A DNA stretch of 64,000 bases, from assembly GCF_014204865.1 (NCBI RefSeq), contig NZ_JACHMG010000001.1:4986501-5050500 (forward strand), in the 5' to 3' direction. The notes beneath the pieces were generated by a model. It saw only the letters and a list, made by a program, of their open reading frames with translations, made no database searches and was not told the DNA's origin. Made by a program: the position numbers and the translations under genes. This DNA is from Amycolatopsis jiangsuensis (GTDB lineage Bacteria > Actinomycetota > Actinomycetes > Mycobacteriales > Pseudonocardiaceae). Position 1 is the stretch's first letter. Each line of letters starts with the position of its first letter. This document shows positions 27,793-37,213 of this stretch, piece after piece.

Positions 27793-28947
27793 GTGTTCGA
27801 CCCTCGCGATCCCGCATTCCTCGCCGACCCGTATCCCGCCTTCGCCGCCTTACGCACCGACGGGGAGGTGCACCATCACGATGGGCTCGACCTAAAAATC
27901 GCTGTTTCCCATGCGGCGTCCGCAGCGGTGTTGCGCCATCGCGGGCTCGGCCGGATCTGGACCGACGCTCAGCCACTGGAGCGATTCGCCTCGTTCAACC
28001 TGCTGCACCGCAACTCTCTGTTGGAGAATGAGCCGCCGGCGCACACCCGGTTGCGCCGGGTCATCGCCGGCGAGTTCGGGCGCGGTCACGTGCAACGGCT
28101 GCATCCGATGGTGGCCCGCGTCGCGGAATCCATGGTGGACGAGCTGGCCGACACAATCGCCGCGGACGGGAGTGCGGACCTTCTGCAACACCTGGCACAA
28201 CCACTACCGGTCGCGGTGATCGCCGAGCTGCTCGGTGTTCCCGTCGAGGACGGGCCCCAGCTTGTGACCTGGAGCAACGCCATCGTGAAGATGTACGAGT
28301 ACGGCCTCCCTGCGACCGGACGCGACGCTGCCGAACAGGCCGCCGCCGACTTCGTCGATTACCTGCGCGACGTCGTGCGGAGTGCCCCCGGCGGCATCGT
28401 GCGGGACTTGATGGCCAGCGAACTGAGCGCGGACGAGGTGGTCGCCACCGCGGTTCTGCTGCTGATGGCAGGCCACGAGGCAACAGTGAACGTGATCGGC
28501 AACGGCGTGACGGCACTTCTCACCCACCGTGATCAGTGGGTTCGTCTTAGGTCCGACCCAGCCCTGCTCGATCCGGCTGTGGAAGAACTGATCCGCTTCG
28601 ACGCACCACTGCAGTTGTTCGAGCGCACTGCGACCGAAGAAGTGGAGATCGCCGGTGCCCGGGTGGCCAAGGGCGAGAAGGTCGGTGCGCTGCTGGGTGC
28701 GGCGGCGCGCGATCCGAAGGTGTTCGAGGACCCCGACCGACTGGACATCGGCCGGACGCCGAACGCGCACCTCGGCTTCGGCATGGGTATTCACTACTGT
28801 GTCGGCGCGCCACTGGCCCGAGTCGAAATCGCCGCGGCACTCGCGGCTCTGACGGCCCGGCTGCCCGACCTCCACCTGGCCGCGGAACCAGAACGGCGAC
28901 CGGAATTCGTCATCCGTGGCCTACGGACGCTGCCGGTCACCGTATGA
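27793..28947 (+). CDS. Cytochrome P450
   Basis: 384 residues from the GTG at 27793. All core P450 motifs are visible: I-helix LLLMAGHEATVN, K-helix EELIR (ExxR), and the heme loop FGMGIHYCVGAPLARVE with the Cys ligand. The N-terminus is short and soluble, as in bacterial class I enzymes, which need ferredoxin and a reductase; none is encoded nearby. The substrate cannot be predicted, and no biosynthetic cluster surrounds it. Confidence 0.95.
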   Translation: MFDPRDPAFLADPYPAFAALRTDGEVHHHDGLDLKIAVSHAASAAVLRHRGLGRIWTDAQPLERFASFNLLHRNSLLENEPPAHTRLRRVIAGEFGRGHVQRLHPMVARVAESMVDELADTIAADGSADLLQHLAQPLPVAVIAELLGVPVEDGPQLVTWSNAIVKMYEYGLPATGRDAAEQAAADFVDYLRDVVRSAPGGIVRDLMASELSADEVVATAVLLLMAGHEATVNVIGNGVTALLTHRDQWVRLRSDPALLDPAVEELIRFDAPLQLFERTATEEVEIAGARVAKGEKVGALLGAAARDPKVFEDPDRLDIGRTPNAHLGFGMGIHYCVGAPLARVEIAAALAALTARLPDLHLAAEPERRPEFVIRGLRTLPVTV

Positions 28948-28989
28948 CGTTTCACCGCCCGGCTGGCTGCGCTCCCGCGGTCTTGCACG

Positions 28990-29245
28990 CGGAACGTGCC
29001 GCGTTCAGGTGGCGTGCCGCGCTCGGATGGCGTGCCGCGCTCGGGGTGCTTGCGCTGCCTGCGTGGCGTGCCGCGCTCGAGTGGCTTGCGCTGCCTGCGG
29101 AACGTGCCTCGCTCGCCTGACGTGCTGCGCTCGAGTGGCTTGCCGAGCTCGAGTGCCTGCGTGACGCAGCGCTCGGGTGGCGTGCGGTGCCTGCGTGACG
29201 CAGCGCTCGGGTGGCGTGCGGTGCCTGCGTGACGCAGCGCAGGCG
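28990..29245. repeat. 17/34-bp tandem array in the P450-mca gap
   Basis: The interval 28948-29517 has no supported gene. From about 28990 units like GGCGTGCCGCGCTCGGAT recur every 17-18 bp. At 29154-29241 a 34-bp unit containing the palindrome CTGCGTGACGCAG is repeated at exact steps (29154, 29188, 29222). The remaining 270 bp show weaker repeats. Confidence 0.85.
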
Positions 29246-29517
29246 GGAACTGTGGCCGGTGGACGTCCAGCGGGCTGGTTGGCGGCAGTGCTCGACATGG
29301 CTCGCCGACCGCAGCGTCCGGAAACCTCCGGAAGTCGCGATCGGTCACGCTTTCCGGAAGCAGCGTCCGGGCACCGGAAACGGCGACCAGTAACGGTTTC
29401 TCGTGGCTGTGTCCAGCCCAGCGTCCGGGCCGCACTCGGTAGCAGCAACCCGTAGCGACGGCCGGCGTCGTTGTCCGGCAGCGCCTATCCGTGGCGGCAC
29501 GCGATGAAGCCGAGCAG

Positions 29518-30327
29518 TCAGCGGAGGCCGGCGAACAGGTCCTCCTCCAGGCCGGCCGGGGCGGGAAGCGTCGTACGTGCCAGGTGGTACTCCTCCCAAG
29601 GCCAGGCACTCCGTTCCAGCTCACGGGAGTGCGCGAAGAACGGATGGGCCGGATCCGACTGTGTGGCGTGGGCGTGCAAGGCATGGTCGCGGGTGGCGAA
29701 GTGCTGTTCGCAGCGGATGCGGGTCGTCACGGTGAGCCGGTCGACCGGGGGCAGCTCCTCGAGCACCGGCCCCATGAGCGACTCCTGTCCGGCAGCGATC
29801 GTCGCGTCGTGCATGGCTTGGAACCAAGCGCGGCTCAGGGTGGCCAGGTAGTAGAGCTTTCGCGGCCCGCCGTTGTCCACAGCCTCGAACGCTGCGCGGG
29901 TGATTTCGTGCGTTCGGATGTGGTCCGGGTGTGGATAACCTCCGGTCTCGTCGTAGGTCACGACCACCTGTGGACGGAACTCCCGCATCAGTTCGAGGAG
30001 GGGTTCGACCGCGTCGTGCAGTGGTAGTCGCGCGAAGCAGCCGTCGGGCAGTGATTCGGACAGACCGGAGTCGACGTGACCGAGGAACTGCTGCCGTACG
30101 CCGAGAATCCTTGCCGCCTCGGCCATTTCGCGGCGGCGGACGGCCGGGAGGTCCTGCCGTACTTCGGCGCGGTCCAACGCTGGGTTGAGCACATCGCCGC
30201 GTTCGCCGCCCGTGCAGGTGGCGACCAGCACGTCGACACCTTCTTCCGCGTAACGTGCGAGAGTCGCCGCTCCCTTGCTCGACTCGTCGTCGGGGTGGGC
30301 GTGCACAGCCAGCAGGCGCAGGTTCAT
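29518..30327 (-). CDS. mca: Mycothiol S-conjugate amidase
   Basis: 269 residues from the ATG at 30327 with GGAG upstream. A PIG-L/LmbE-type zinc deacetylase: AVHAHPDDESSKGA carries the HPDD zinc site (residues 11-14), followed by TCTGGERGDVLNPALDR and GGYPHPDHIRTHEI. The GERGDVLNP stretch and the C-terminal EEYHLARTTLPAPAGLEEDL region are typical of Mca rather than MshB. It cleaves mycothiol conjugates of toxins to mercapturic acids for export. The ATGA overlap with the efflux gene upstream fits cleavage and export being made together. Confidence 0.92.
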   Translation of the reverse strand: MNLRLLAVHAHPDDESSKGAATLARYAEEGVDVLVATCTGGERGDVLNPALDRAEVRQDLPAVRRREMAEAARILGVRQQFLGHVDSGLSESLPDGCFARLPLHDAVEPLLELMREFRPQVVVTYDETGGYPHPDHIRTHEITRAAFEAVDNGGPRKLYYLATLSRAWFQAMHDATIAAGQESLMGPVLEELPPVDRLTVTTRIRCEQHFATRDHALHAHATQSDPAHPFFAHSRELERSAWPWEEYHLARTTLPAPAGLEEDLFAGLR

Positions 30328-31664
30328 GCGCGAACTCCTTTCGGGAAGAGAACGGCGGGTACGAGGCTCAGCACAGAAAGCCCGAGTGCCCAGCCGAACG
30401 TAGTTCCGAACGCCGCGGCGCCCGGTGGACAACTGTGGAGGACGGACACAAGCAATGCGGTGCCGAGCGAGCCGCCGATGCGGTTGATGACGTTGATCGC
30501 GCTGGCCGCCCGTGGGATACGGCTGCGGTCGAGGGACGTGTAGAGCATCGTCATGCCCGGGGTGGTCGTGGCGCCGAGCCCGACGCCGCGTACGAACAAC
30601 GACACGGTCAACAGTGCCGGACTCGGTCCGGCACCGAGCTGGGTGAAGGCGAGCGTGCCCATCAGGGACAGTCCGATGCCGGTCAGCATCACCGTGCGTG
30701 GGCCGAACCGTTCGAGTAACCGCCCGCCCGCCGCCAGCACCAGCGCAGAACCGAGAGCCTGGGGTGCGAGTAGCAAACCGGCCGTCAGCGCGGACGTGTG
30801 CTCGACCTGCTCGTAGTACAAGGGCAACAAGAGCATCGAGCTGTAGAGCGACGCGCCGAGCAGGAAGGTACTCGCACTGGCGACGGCAAAAGCCTTGTGC
30901 GAGAACAACTTCAACTCCAGCAAGGGGGCTTTCGCGCGGTAGGCGTGGAACCCGTACCCGATCAGCAGCGCGGCGCCCGCCCACGCGAAGGAGACGGCGC
31001 CTTCGCCCAGGCCGTAGCCGAGTGCCCCCAGCCCGGGCGGCAGCAGCAGGAGCCCGCGGACGTCCAGTGGGTCGCGCACACCGTTGGGCTCGGCACGGGG
31101 CAGCAGCCGGCGGGCGAGCACCAGCGTGGTGACACCCAGTGGAACGGTGCCGAAGAACAGCCACCGCCAGCCCAGATCCTGGACCAGGGCGCCACCCAGC
31201 ATCGGGCCGAGGACCGGCGCGACGGTGGCGGGCAGCGTCACGATACCGATCATCCGGCCCAGCCGCGGGCCCGCTGCCTGCGCGAAAATCGCCTGTCCGA
31301 CGGGTTGCATCACACCCCCGCCGAACCCGTGCAGCATGCGGAACACGATCAGCGCCGGGGCTGACCAGGCGAATCCACACAGCAGGGTGCCGATCGTGAA
31401 CAACCCGACGGCCGCGATCCACACCCGCCGGCCACCGAAACGATCGGCGAGCCAGCCGGACAACGGGATCGTCAGCGAAGCGGCCAGCAGGTACCCGCTC
31501 GCGACCCACTGCACGGTCGGGAGCGAACTGTCCAGGTCACGGGCTATCGCACCGATCCCGACCGACACGATCGTCGCGTCGAGAACCGACAGCACCGCAC
31601 CCATGATCAGGACTCCGCCGAGACGGCGAAGTGCGGCGTCGGTAGCCGGTGCTTGCGTGGTCAT
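30324..31664 (-). CDS. MFS drug exporter, DHA2 (EmrB/QacA-like)
   Basis: 446 residues from the ATG at 31664, chosen because GAGGGAG lies at proper distance; ATG 31670 abuts it. About 12-14 membrane helices are visible, with the motifs LDATIVSVGIGAI in helix 1, SGWLADRFGGRRVW in the first loop (motif A) and APVLGPMLGGAL (antiporter motif C). The gene is divergent from a TetR regulator with matching operator-like palindromes between them, and overlaps mca by ATGA. The likely job is export of toxic organic compounds or their mercapturic acids. Confidence 0.9.
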   Translation of the reverse strand: MTTQAPATDAALRRLGGVLIMGAVLSVLDATIVSVGIGAIARDLDSSLPTVQWVASGYLLAASLTIPLSGWLADRFGGRRVWIAAVGLFTIGTLLCGFAWSAPALIVFRMLHGFGGGVMQPVGQAIFAQAAGPRLGRMIGIVTLPATVAPVLGPMLGGALVQDLGWRWLFFGTVPLGVTTLVLARRLLPRAEPNGVRDPLDVRGLLLLPPGLGALGYGLGEGAVSFAWAGAALLIGYGFHAYRAKAPLLELKLFSHKAFAVASASTFLLGASLYSSMLLLPLYYEQVEHTSALTAGLLLAPQALGSALVLAAGGRLLERFGPRTVMLTGIGLSLMGTLAFTQLGAGPSPALLTVSLFVRGVGLGATTTPGMTMLYTSLDRSRIPRAASAINVINRIGGSLGTALLVSVLHSCPPGAAAFGTTFGWALGLSVLSLVPAVLFPKGVRA

Positions 31665-31682
31665 CCACATCTCCCTCGGTGA

Positions 31683-31749
31683 TTAGGTCGGACCTCATAT
31701 TATGTTCAACCCATTGAGTGGGTCAAGCACAAAATTAGGACAGACCTAG
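31683..31749. promoter_or_regulatory. Divergent promoter with paired TetR-type operators
   Basis: Two similar palindromes, TTAGGTCGGACCTCA (31683-31697) and TTAGGACAGACCTAG (31735-31749), flank a third inverted repeat ACCCATTGAGTGGGT (31709-31723). On the minus strand TTGACC (31726-31721) and CATAAT (31704-31699), 16 bp apart, form a promoter for the exporter, with the first palindrome just downstream of the -10. Confidence 0.75.
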
Positions 31750-31762
31750 TAAGCTGGGTGGG

Positions 31763-32365
31763 GTGAGCCTCAGAGAGCAGAAGAAGCTGGAGACCCGGCG
31801 CACGATCTCGCACGTGGCGACCCGGTTGTTCATCGATCGCGGGTTCGACCAGGTGACGATCGCGGACGTCGCGCAGGCGGCGCGGGTGGCCAAGATGACC
31901 GTCACCAATCACTTCAGCCGGAAGGAAGACCTCGTCTTCGATATCCGGACCGACTTCGTGGACTGGCCGACGAACCTCGTGCGTGCTGCACCGTCGAGCC
32001 CCGCCGTCGTTGCCGTGCGGGACGGGTTCCTCACGGCGCTCGGCGAACGGAGCGCGATGCTCGGGTTCGCGGAACTGCCGTTCATCCGGATGATCCGGCA
32101 GAGCGAGACGCTCTCGTCGGCGCTCACGGAGATGCACCTCGAGCGGGAACGGGTTCTCGTAGCCGCGTTGCTCGACCGGAAGCCCGAGCCGGAAATGCTG
32201 TCGCGAACCGCGGGGGCCCACCTCACGTCCGTGCTGCGGCTGCTGTTCGAGGACGTTTGGGACTGGACGTGGGCCGACGTCCCACCGGAGGAGCTCGTCT
32301 CGCGAGTGCGGAAATCGGCAGGCTTGGCGTTCGCGCAGCTGGAACCGGCGATCGGCACTCTTTGA
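31763..32365 (+). CDS. TetR-family repressor
   Basis: 200 residues from the GTG at 31763. The N-terminal helix-turn-helix is canonical (RTISHVATRLFIDRGFDQVT, IADVAQAARVAKMTVTNHFS, then RKEDLVFD). The C-terminal ligand domain is variable, as expected. Position and operators suggest that it represses the divergent exporter/mca unit, and itself, until a ligand binds. Confidence 0.9.
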   Translation: MSLREQKKLETRRTISHVATRLFIDRGFDQVTIADVAQAARVAKMTVTNHFSRKEDLVFDIRTDFVDWPTNLVRAAPSSPAVVAVRDGFLTALGERSAMLGFAELPFIRMIRQSETLSSALTEMHLERERVLVAALLDRKPEPEMLSRTAGAHLTSVLRLLFEDVWDWTWADVPPEELVSRVRKSAGLAFAQLEPAIGTL

Positions 32366-32539
32366 AGGGTCGTAAGCGCGGCGTGGGTGGTTGACCGGCG
32401 TGTATCGGCGCTGCGCAGGTGCAGCATGATGCCGGTTTGGGTGCAGTTCTGCATAACGGTAGTGAGTGGGGCGCTGTGCCGGACAGCGTGATCCTGGCGG
32501 ATCAGCGCACAGCACGCACAGCGCGGGTTCAACCGCCAC

Positions 32540-33068
32540 GCAGGTTCAGGCGGCCCGGGCCTCAGCGCGGCCAAGCACCCAGCGCGGCCAAGCACCGAGC
32601 GCGGCTATGGATTCAGCGCAGCCCGACGCCCGGCGCGACCAAGACTTCAGTGCGGCCAAGACCCAACCCGGCCAGGGCCCCGCGCGACCAAACGCCCACC
32701 GCCGCCAAGATCCAACCCGGCCAGGGCCCCGCCCGTCCAAACGCTCGGCGCGACCAATACTCCAGTGCGGCCAGGGGCTCGGCGCGACGACGAACCAGAC
32801 GCGACAAAGGCTCTACCGCAGCACGAGTACGTGGGCGCAGGTCCGCCCGCGGGGGCACCGGTCCGCCCGGCGTAAGTCAGCGGGCGGCGCCGACCCGGCA
32901 GTTAGTGCCGAGCCGTGGCGCAGGTCAACGCTCAATACCAGCCGAGCCTGTGGTGCCGAGCCGTAGCCCAGGCCAACGCGCGACGCCGACCCAGCATGCG
33001 GCGCCGAGCCGTAGCGCAGGCAAGCGCGCGACGCCGACCCAGCCTGCAGTGCCAGGCAGTCGCGCAGG
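32540..33068. repeat. Degenerate 17-bp array in a 700-bp gene-free gap
   Basis: The interval 32366-33068 has no supported gene. Units near GCGGCCAAGCACCCAGC repeat about every 17 bp from 32562. A longer direct repeat begins AACCCGGCCAGGGCCCCG (near 32667 and 32715). Toward 33060 the unit changes to a CGACGCCGACCCAGC type. Confidence 0.75.
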
Positions 33069-34901
33069 TCAGCGGGCGGCGCCGGCCGGGCGTGTGGGGC
33101 GGAGCTGTGGCGCGGGAGCTCCGTTGACCTTGAGGACGCGCAGGTCGCGGAGGTGGTCTGCGGCGATGGGCATCAGCAGGCTCGAGAAGCGTCGGATGAC
33201 CAGCGCCGTGCTGATCGCGAGGGCCGCGGCGGCTACGTCGGTGAGTGCGACCAGGACGACGCTGTCTGCCATCGCCTGGATGCCGGAACGGGTACGCCAG
33301 ATGATCGTGACGGCGAGCAGCGCCCAGTTCACCAGCCACGCGACCCACCAGACGAGGACCAGCCGGCTCGGTGTGGGACGGTCGTCCCGGGGGCGGCGGA
33401 GGATGGCGTGTTCCAGTTCGCCGAGCACGGAAAGCGCCAGTGGCAGGTTCGCGATCGGCACCAGGACCCCGACGAGTACCTGCCAGATCGGGCGCGCGGG
33501 CGCTTCGCCGGCCTCCTCCGCGGCGGCCTGGCGGGCGACCAGCAGCCACCACAGTGACAGTCCCGCGGGCAACAGCGACAGGATCGTGGTGAGCAGGCCG
33601 GCCGTCACGACGAATGCGTCGGAGAAGGCGACCACTCCCGTGTTGAGCGCGGAACTGCGGCTTTGCACGACGAGGACGTAACGCCAGACCTCCGAACCGG
33701 CGGCGGTCACGGCCAGGATCGCGAACGTCCAGAGGACCATGACGAGGCTCTGCGCGAGGACCGGGACGCGGTCGATCGGCCGGACCAGACCGGAAGCAGT
33801 ACCGGGCACGGCGGTCGGGCGGCGCCAGACGAGATTCGGGAACCCCCAGCGCGGCGGCACCGGATACGACGGCGGACCGGTGTACGGCGTCACTGGTACG
33901 GCGCGGCGGCGGCGAAGCGTTCCCGGCGGCGGCGAAGCGACCCAGCGCAACCGTGCCGGCCGCCGCTGCGGCGAACGTGGAGTCGCGGTGCGGTGGAGAG
34001 CGCCTTGCGGGGCCGAGGTGAATGGGTGGACCGAGGGGGCGGGGTTCGGCGAGTGGCCGGAACGGCCGTAGTCCGGCGAATGATCAGGACGGCCGTGGTC
34101 CGGCGAGTAGCCGGGGTGACCGTGGTCCGGCGAATAAGCGGGATGGCCGTGGTCCGACGAGTAGCCAGGATGACCGTGGTGCTGGGGATAGGCCGTGTGA
34201 GGCTGCTGGGGATAAGTCGCCGGAGCGTGCGGGGCGGGGTGACTCGGATGCGGGCCGGCGAAGTGCTGGTGGTGGCCTGCGGGCGGGGCGGACGGTGGCT
34301 GCGCAGCGTAAAACGGCGCGGCAACCGAGTGACTCGGCTGCCCAGGATCGGAGTTCGCGGAGCCGGCCGGCCGGCCACCGGGAGTACTTCCCAACGGACC
34401 CGGCTGGCCACCAGAAGCGAACTGCGGAGAACCGTGCAACTGGCCACCGGGAACAAGGCCGGCCGGGTCACCTGAAACAGAGGTCGCGGAGCCGCGCGGC
34501 TGATCATCGGCAACGGAATCCGCGCGGCCATCCGACTGACCACCGAGCCCGCCGCCGGAACCAGCACCGCCGGAAGCGTTCAACCGGCCACCGGAAGAGG
34601 GGCCACCGCCCGACTCTCCCGTCGACCTATGCGATCTCCCGGACACCGAGGACGGCGAGGACCCCGACGACGGCGGCGGCGGCGAGGACGAGGACACCGA
34701 CCCTGCCGACGACACCGGGTCCAAATCCGCCGAGATGCCCGCCCCGTCACCAGACCCCGCGGCCTTCGGAGTGCCGGCAGCCTCCGGACGGCTGCCGGGG
34801 ACGGACGGAACAGCCCCACCGTCCCCACCGGCACCGTCCGGTGGCACTGCCGGCCCGGAGTGCGGGCCGGGCTGGTCGGGTGGGGGGTGGGGCGAGGACA
34901 T
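33069..34901 (-). CDS. DUF4328 membrane protein with long Pro/His/Ser-rich N-terminus
   Basis: 610 residues. The first 320 or so are low complexity: Pro/Gly/Ser-rich, then repeats of the form HGHPGYSPD. The C-terminal 270 residues hold about six membrane helices and WQVLVGVLVPIANLPLALSV plus LGELEHAIL, matching DUF4328. Function is unknown; the tail may face the cytoplasm as an adaptor. It starts 3 bp after the stop of the rhodanese gene, so the two are co-transcribed. Confidence 0.8.
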   Translation of the reverse strand: MSSPHPPPDQPGPHSGPAVPPDGAGGDGGAVPSVPGSRPEAAGTPKAAGSGDGAGISADLDPVSSAGSVSSSSPPPPSSGSSPSSVSGRSHRSTGESGGGPSSGGRLNASGGAGSGGGLGGQSDGRADSVADDQPRGSATSVSGDPAGLVPGGQLHGSPQFASGGQPGPLGSTPGGRPAGSANSDPGQPSHSVAAPFYAAQPPSAPPAGHHQHFAGPHPSHPAPHAPATYPQQPHTAYPQHHGHPGYSSDHGHPAYSPDHGHPGYSPDHGRPDHSPDYGRSGHSPNPAPSVHPFTSAPQGALHRTATPRSPQRRPARLRWVASPPPGTLRRRRAVPVTPYTGPPSYPVPPRWGFPNLVWRRPTAVPGTASGLVRPIDRVPVLAQSLVMVLWTFAILAVTAAGSEVWRYVLVVQSRSSALNTGVVAFSDAFVVTAGLLTTILSLLPAGLSLWWLLVARQAAAEEAGEAPARPIWQVLVGVLVPIANLPLALSVLGELEHAILRRPRDDRPTPSRLVLVWWVAWLVNWALLAVTIIWRTRSGIQAMADSVVLVALTDVAAAALAISTALVIRRFSSLLMPIAADHLRDLRVLKVNGAPAPQLRPTRPAGAAR

Positions 34902-34904
34902 CCG

Positions 34905-35255
34905 TCAGCGGACCTCGGGGGTCGCGCCGGGAGTTGCGGCCACCATGGGACGGCCTTCGCGGGCCCAGGAGCCCATGCCGCCGGCTACGTTGACCGCGTC
35001 CCAGCCGCTGGCGTTCAGCCAGGCCGCTGCGCGAGCTGAGCGTCCGCCGCTGCGGCAAATGACGTAGACCGGCTGGTCTTCGGGCAGTTGAGCCAGCTCG
35101 TCGACTCGGGACGGGAGTTCGCCGAGGGGGATGTGCAGTGCCGCGGGGGCGTGCCCGGCAGCCCATTCGTCGTCCTCGCGGACGTCGAGCAGGGCGAGGC
35201 CGTCCTTGGGCAGGTCGCGGACCTCGGCGGTCGGCAGTTCAGAAGGGCTCACCAC
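34905..35255 (-). CDS. Single-domain rhodanese-like protein
   Basis: 116 residues (GTG at 35255; GTG 35252 is equivalent). The fold markers LALLDVREDDEWAAGHAPAA and the active loop VICRSGGRSA with Cys67 are intact, so sulfurtransferase activity is possible. Small rhodaneses relay persulfide sulfur. It leads a two-gene unit with the DUF4328 protein. No sulfur-pathway gene lies nearby. Confidence 0.92.
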   Translation of the reverse strand: MVSPSELPTAEVRDLPKDGLALLDVREDDEWAAGHAPAALHIPLGELPSRVDELAQLPEDQPVYVICRSGGRSARAAAWLNASGWDAVNVAGGMGSWAREGRPMVAATPGATPEVR

Positions 35256-35331
35256 AGTTCCATGCTCCCATGTCGTGACGTTGTGCGCGTGTGAGGAAAC
35301 GCTAGCCCTCCCGCTCCACGACCACGGACGG

Positions 35332-37143
35332 CTACCCCCTGCGGTGCCGTCCCCGTCCGGCGCGCGCTTTGTCCTCCACCTGCCCGAACCGCGCGACCGC
35401 CCGGTCCCGCGTCAGGCCCAGCGGGTCCGGGGCGTGCAGCCGCAGCATGATGTCGTTCACCAGGTCCGGTCGTCCGGAGCGGGTCAGCCGGCTCACCACG
35501 TAGGTCACCAGGAACGCGGCCGGCACCGTGATCAGCGCGGGCTGCACCGTCCACCACGGTGGCACCACCCCGGTGTACCCGCAGGCGATGTTGAACACGA
35601 GCGCCGCCAGCACGGTGCCGCCACCGACGATCATCCCGGCCAGCGCGCCCGGCCAGCTGAGCTTGCGCCACCAGATGCCCAGCAGCAGCAACGGGCTGAA
35701 GGTCGAGGCGGCGAGCGCGAACGTCATCCCGATCGAGATCGAGATGTCCTCGGTGCGCAGCAGCAACGTCAGCCCCAGCGGGCAGACCGCGACGATCGCC
35801 GTGGCGAACCGGAAATCGCGGACCCGGCCGGGGAGCAGGTCGGTCGACACCACGCCGGCCACGCTCACCAGCAGCCCCGACGAACTCGACAGGAACGCCG
35901 CGAACGCACCGGCCGCCACGATCGCACCGAGGAGCTGCCCCGGCCACCCGGGCAGCAAGGCGTGCGGCAACATCAGCACGGCCGCGTCGGTGTTGCCGGT
36001 GACCAGCAGCTGCGGCACGTACATCCGGGCGAGCGCGCCGAGCATCGTCGGGAACAGGTAGAACAGGCCGAGCAGCAGCAGCACGTGCACGGTGGTGCGG
36101 CGCGCGGCCTTGCCGTCCGGGTTCGTGTAGAAGCGCACGAGCACGTGCGGCAGGCCCATGGTGCCGAGGAACAGCGCGAACATCAGCGAATAGATCTGCA
36201 GCAGGTCGGTGAGTTCGCCGGACGCCGGATGCAGCCAGTCGTCGTTCGTCGCCGGGACGTCGGTCGTCGCCGGAACGTCGCTGACCACCGGTACCGGGGT
36301 GCCCGCCGCGAAGTTCAGCGTGGTGCCCTCGGAGACCTTGTGCGGTACGGCAGGCGACCAGTGCGCCGCGCCCCGCGCCGGGCCGCCGTCGATTTCGCCG
36401 TAGGCGTAGAAATAGGTCTCGGTGGTGACCTTCACCGTCACGTCCGTCTTGACCGACACCGCTGTGTCGTTCGGGAAGACCGGCGGTGCCGGCGTGCCCA
36501 GCGAACGCACTCCGCCCGGACCTCCGCCGGCGAAGAACACGATGCACAGCACGAAAGTGGGCACGGCGATCGCGAACAGCTTGAGCCAGTACTGGAACGC
36601 CTGCACGACGGTGATCGCACGCATTCCGCCGAACATCACGTTCGCGGCGACGAGCAGCGTCACCACCGCCGCACCCGCCCAGGCGGGTACGCCGGGCAGC
36701 ACGTCACTGAGCGTCAGCCCGGCGCCCTGCAGCTGGGGCACCATGTAGAGGACGCCGATGAACACCGCCATCGCCGTCGCGAAGCGACGCAGGCCGAGCG
36801 AGCCGAGCCGCGCTTCCACGAAGTCCGGCAGCGTGTAGGCGCCGGACCGGCGCAGCGGCGCGGCGACGAACAGCATCAGCGCGAGATACCCGGCGGTGAA
36901 CCCGATCGGGTACCAGGTGGCGTCGGCGCCGTCCTTGAGCACGATGCCCGCGACGCCGAGGAACGAGGCGGCGGAAAGGTACTCACCCGAGATGGCGGCC
37001 GCGTTGCGCCGCGAACGCACGGTGCGCCGGGCGACGAGGAAATCGTGCGTGCTGGTGGCCGAACGGGACGAGCGGTGCCCGAGGTAGTAGGTCGCCACTG
37101 CGACCAGCACGATGCCGGTCAGCGCCCACGGGTTCAGCTCCAC
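35332..37143 (-). CDS. Sodium:solute symporter, cation-acetate (ActP/MctC) type
   Basis: 603 residues from a GTG at 37143. About 13 membrane helices, with HDFLVARRTVRSRRNAAAI, SGEYLSAASFLGVAGIVL and FGGMRAITVVQAFQYWLK as in acetate/monocarboxylate permeases. A hydrophilic external insert of about 100 residues (from SLGTPAPPVFPND) is usual for actinobacterial members. It is the last gene of a unit with a DUF485-like partner and a LytS/LytTR system, like the pyruvate- and carboxylate-sensing systems of other bacteria. The exact substrate is inference. Confidence 0.9.
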   Translation of the reverse strand: MELNPWALTGIVLVAVATYYLGHRSSRSATSTHDFLVARRTVRSRRNAAAISGEYLSAASFLGVAGIVLKDGADATWYPIGFTAGYLALMLFVAAPLRRSGAYTLPDFVEARLGSLGLRRFATAMAVFIGVLYMVPQLQGAGLTLSDVLPGVPAWAGAAVVTLLVAANVMFGGMRAITVVQAFQYWLKLFAIAVPTFVLCIVFFAGGGPGGVRSLGTPAPPVFPNDTAVSVKTDVTVKVTTETYFYAYGEIDGGPARGAAHWSPAVPHKVSEGTTLNFAAGTPVPVVSDVPATTDVPATNDDWLHPASGELTDLLQIYSLMFALFLGTMGLPHVLVRFYTNPDGKAARRTTVHVLLLLGLFYLFPTMLGALARMYVPQLLVTGNTDAAVLMLPHALLPGWPGQLLGAIVAAGAFAAFLSSSSGLLVSVAGVVSTDLLPGRVRDFRFATAIVAVCPLGLTLLLRTEDISISIGMTFALAASTFSPLLLLGIWWRKLSWPGALAGMIVGGGTVLAALVFNIACGYTGVVPPWWTVQPALITVPAAFLVTYVVSRLTRSGRPDLVNDIMLRLHAPDPLGLTRDRAVARFGQVEDKARAGRGRHRRG

Positions 37144-37213
37144 GGCTGGAATCCTCGCATGACCACACGGTTGCGCGATGCCCCGCCACCGGGGGCCTTT
37201 TCGGTGTGTGCGG

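Noticed and set aside
32419..33681. 420-codon plus-strand frame across the 32.5-kb array
   Set aside because: Half repeat, half antisense of the DUF4328 gene.
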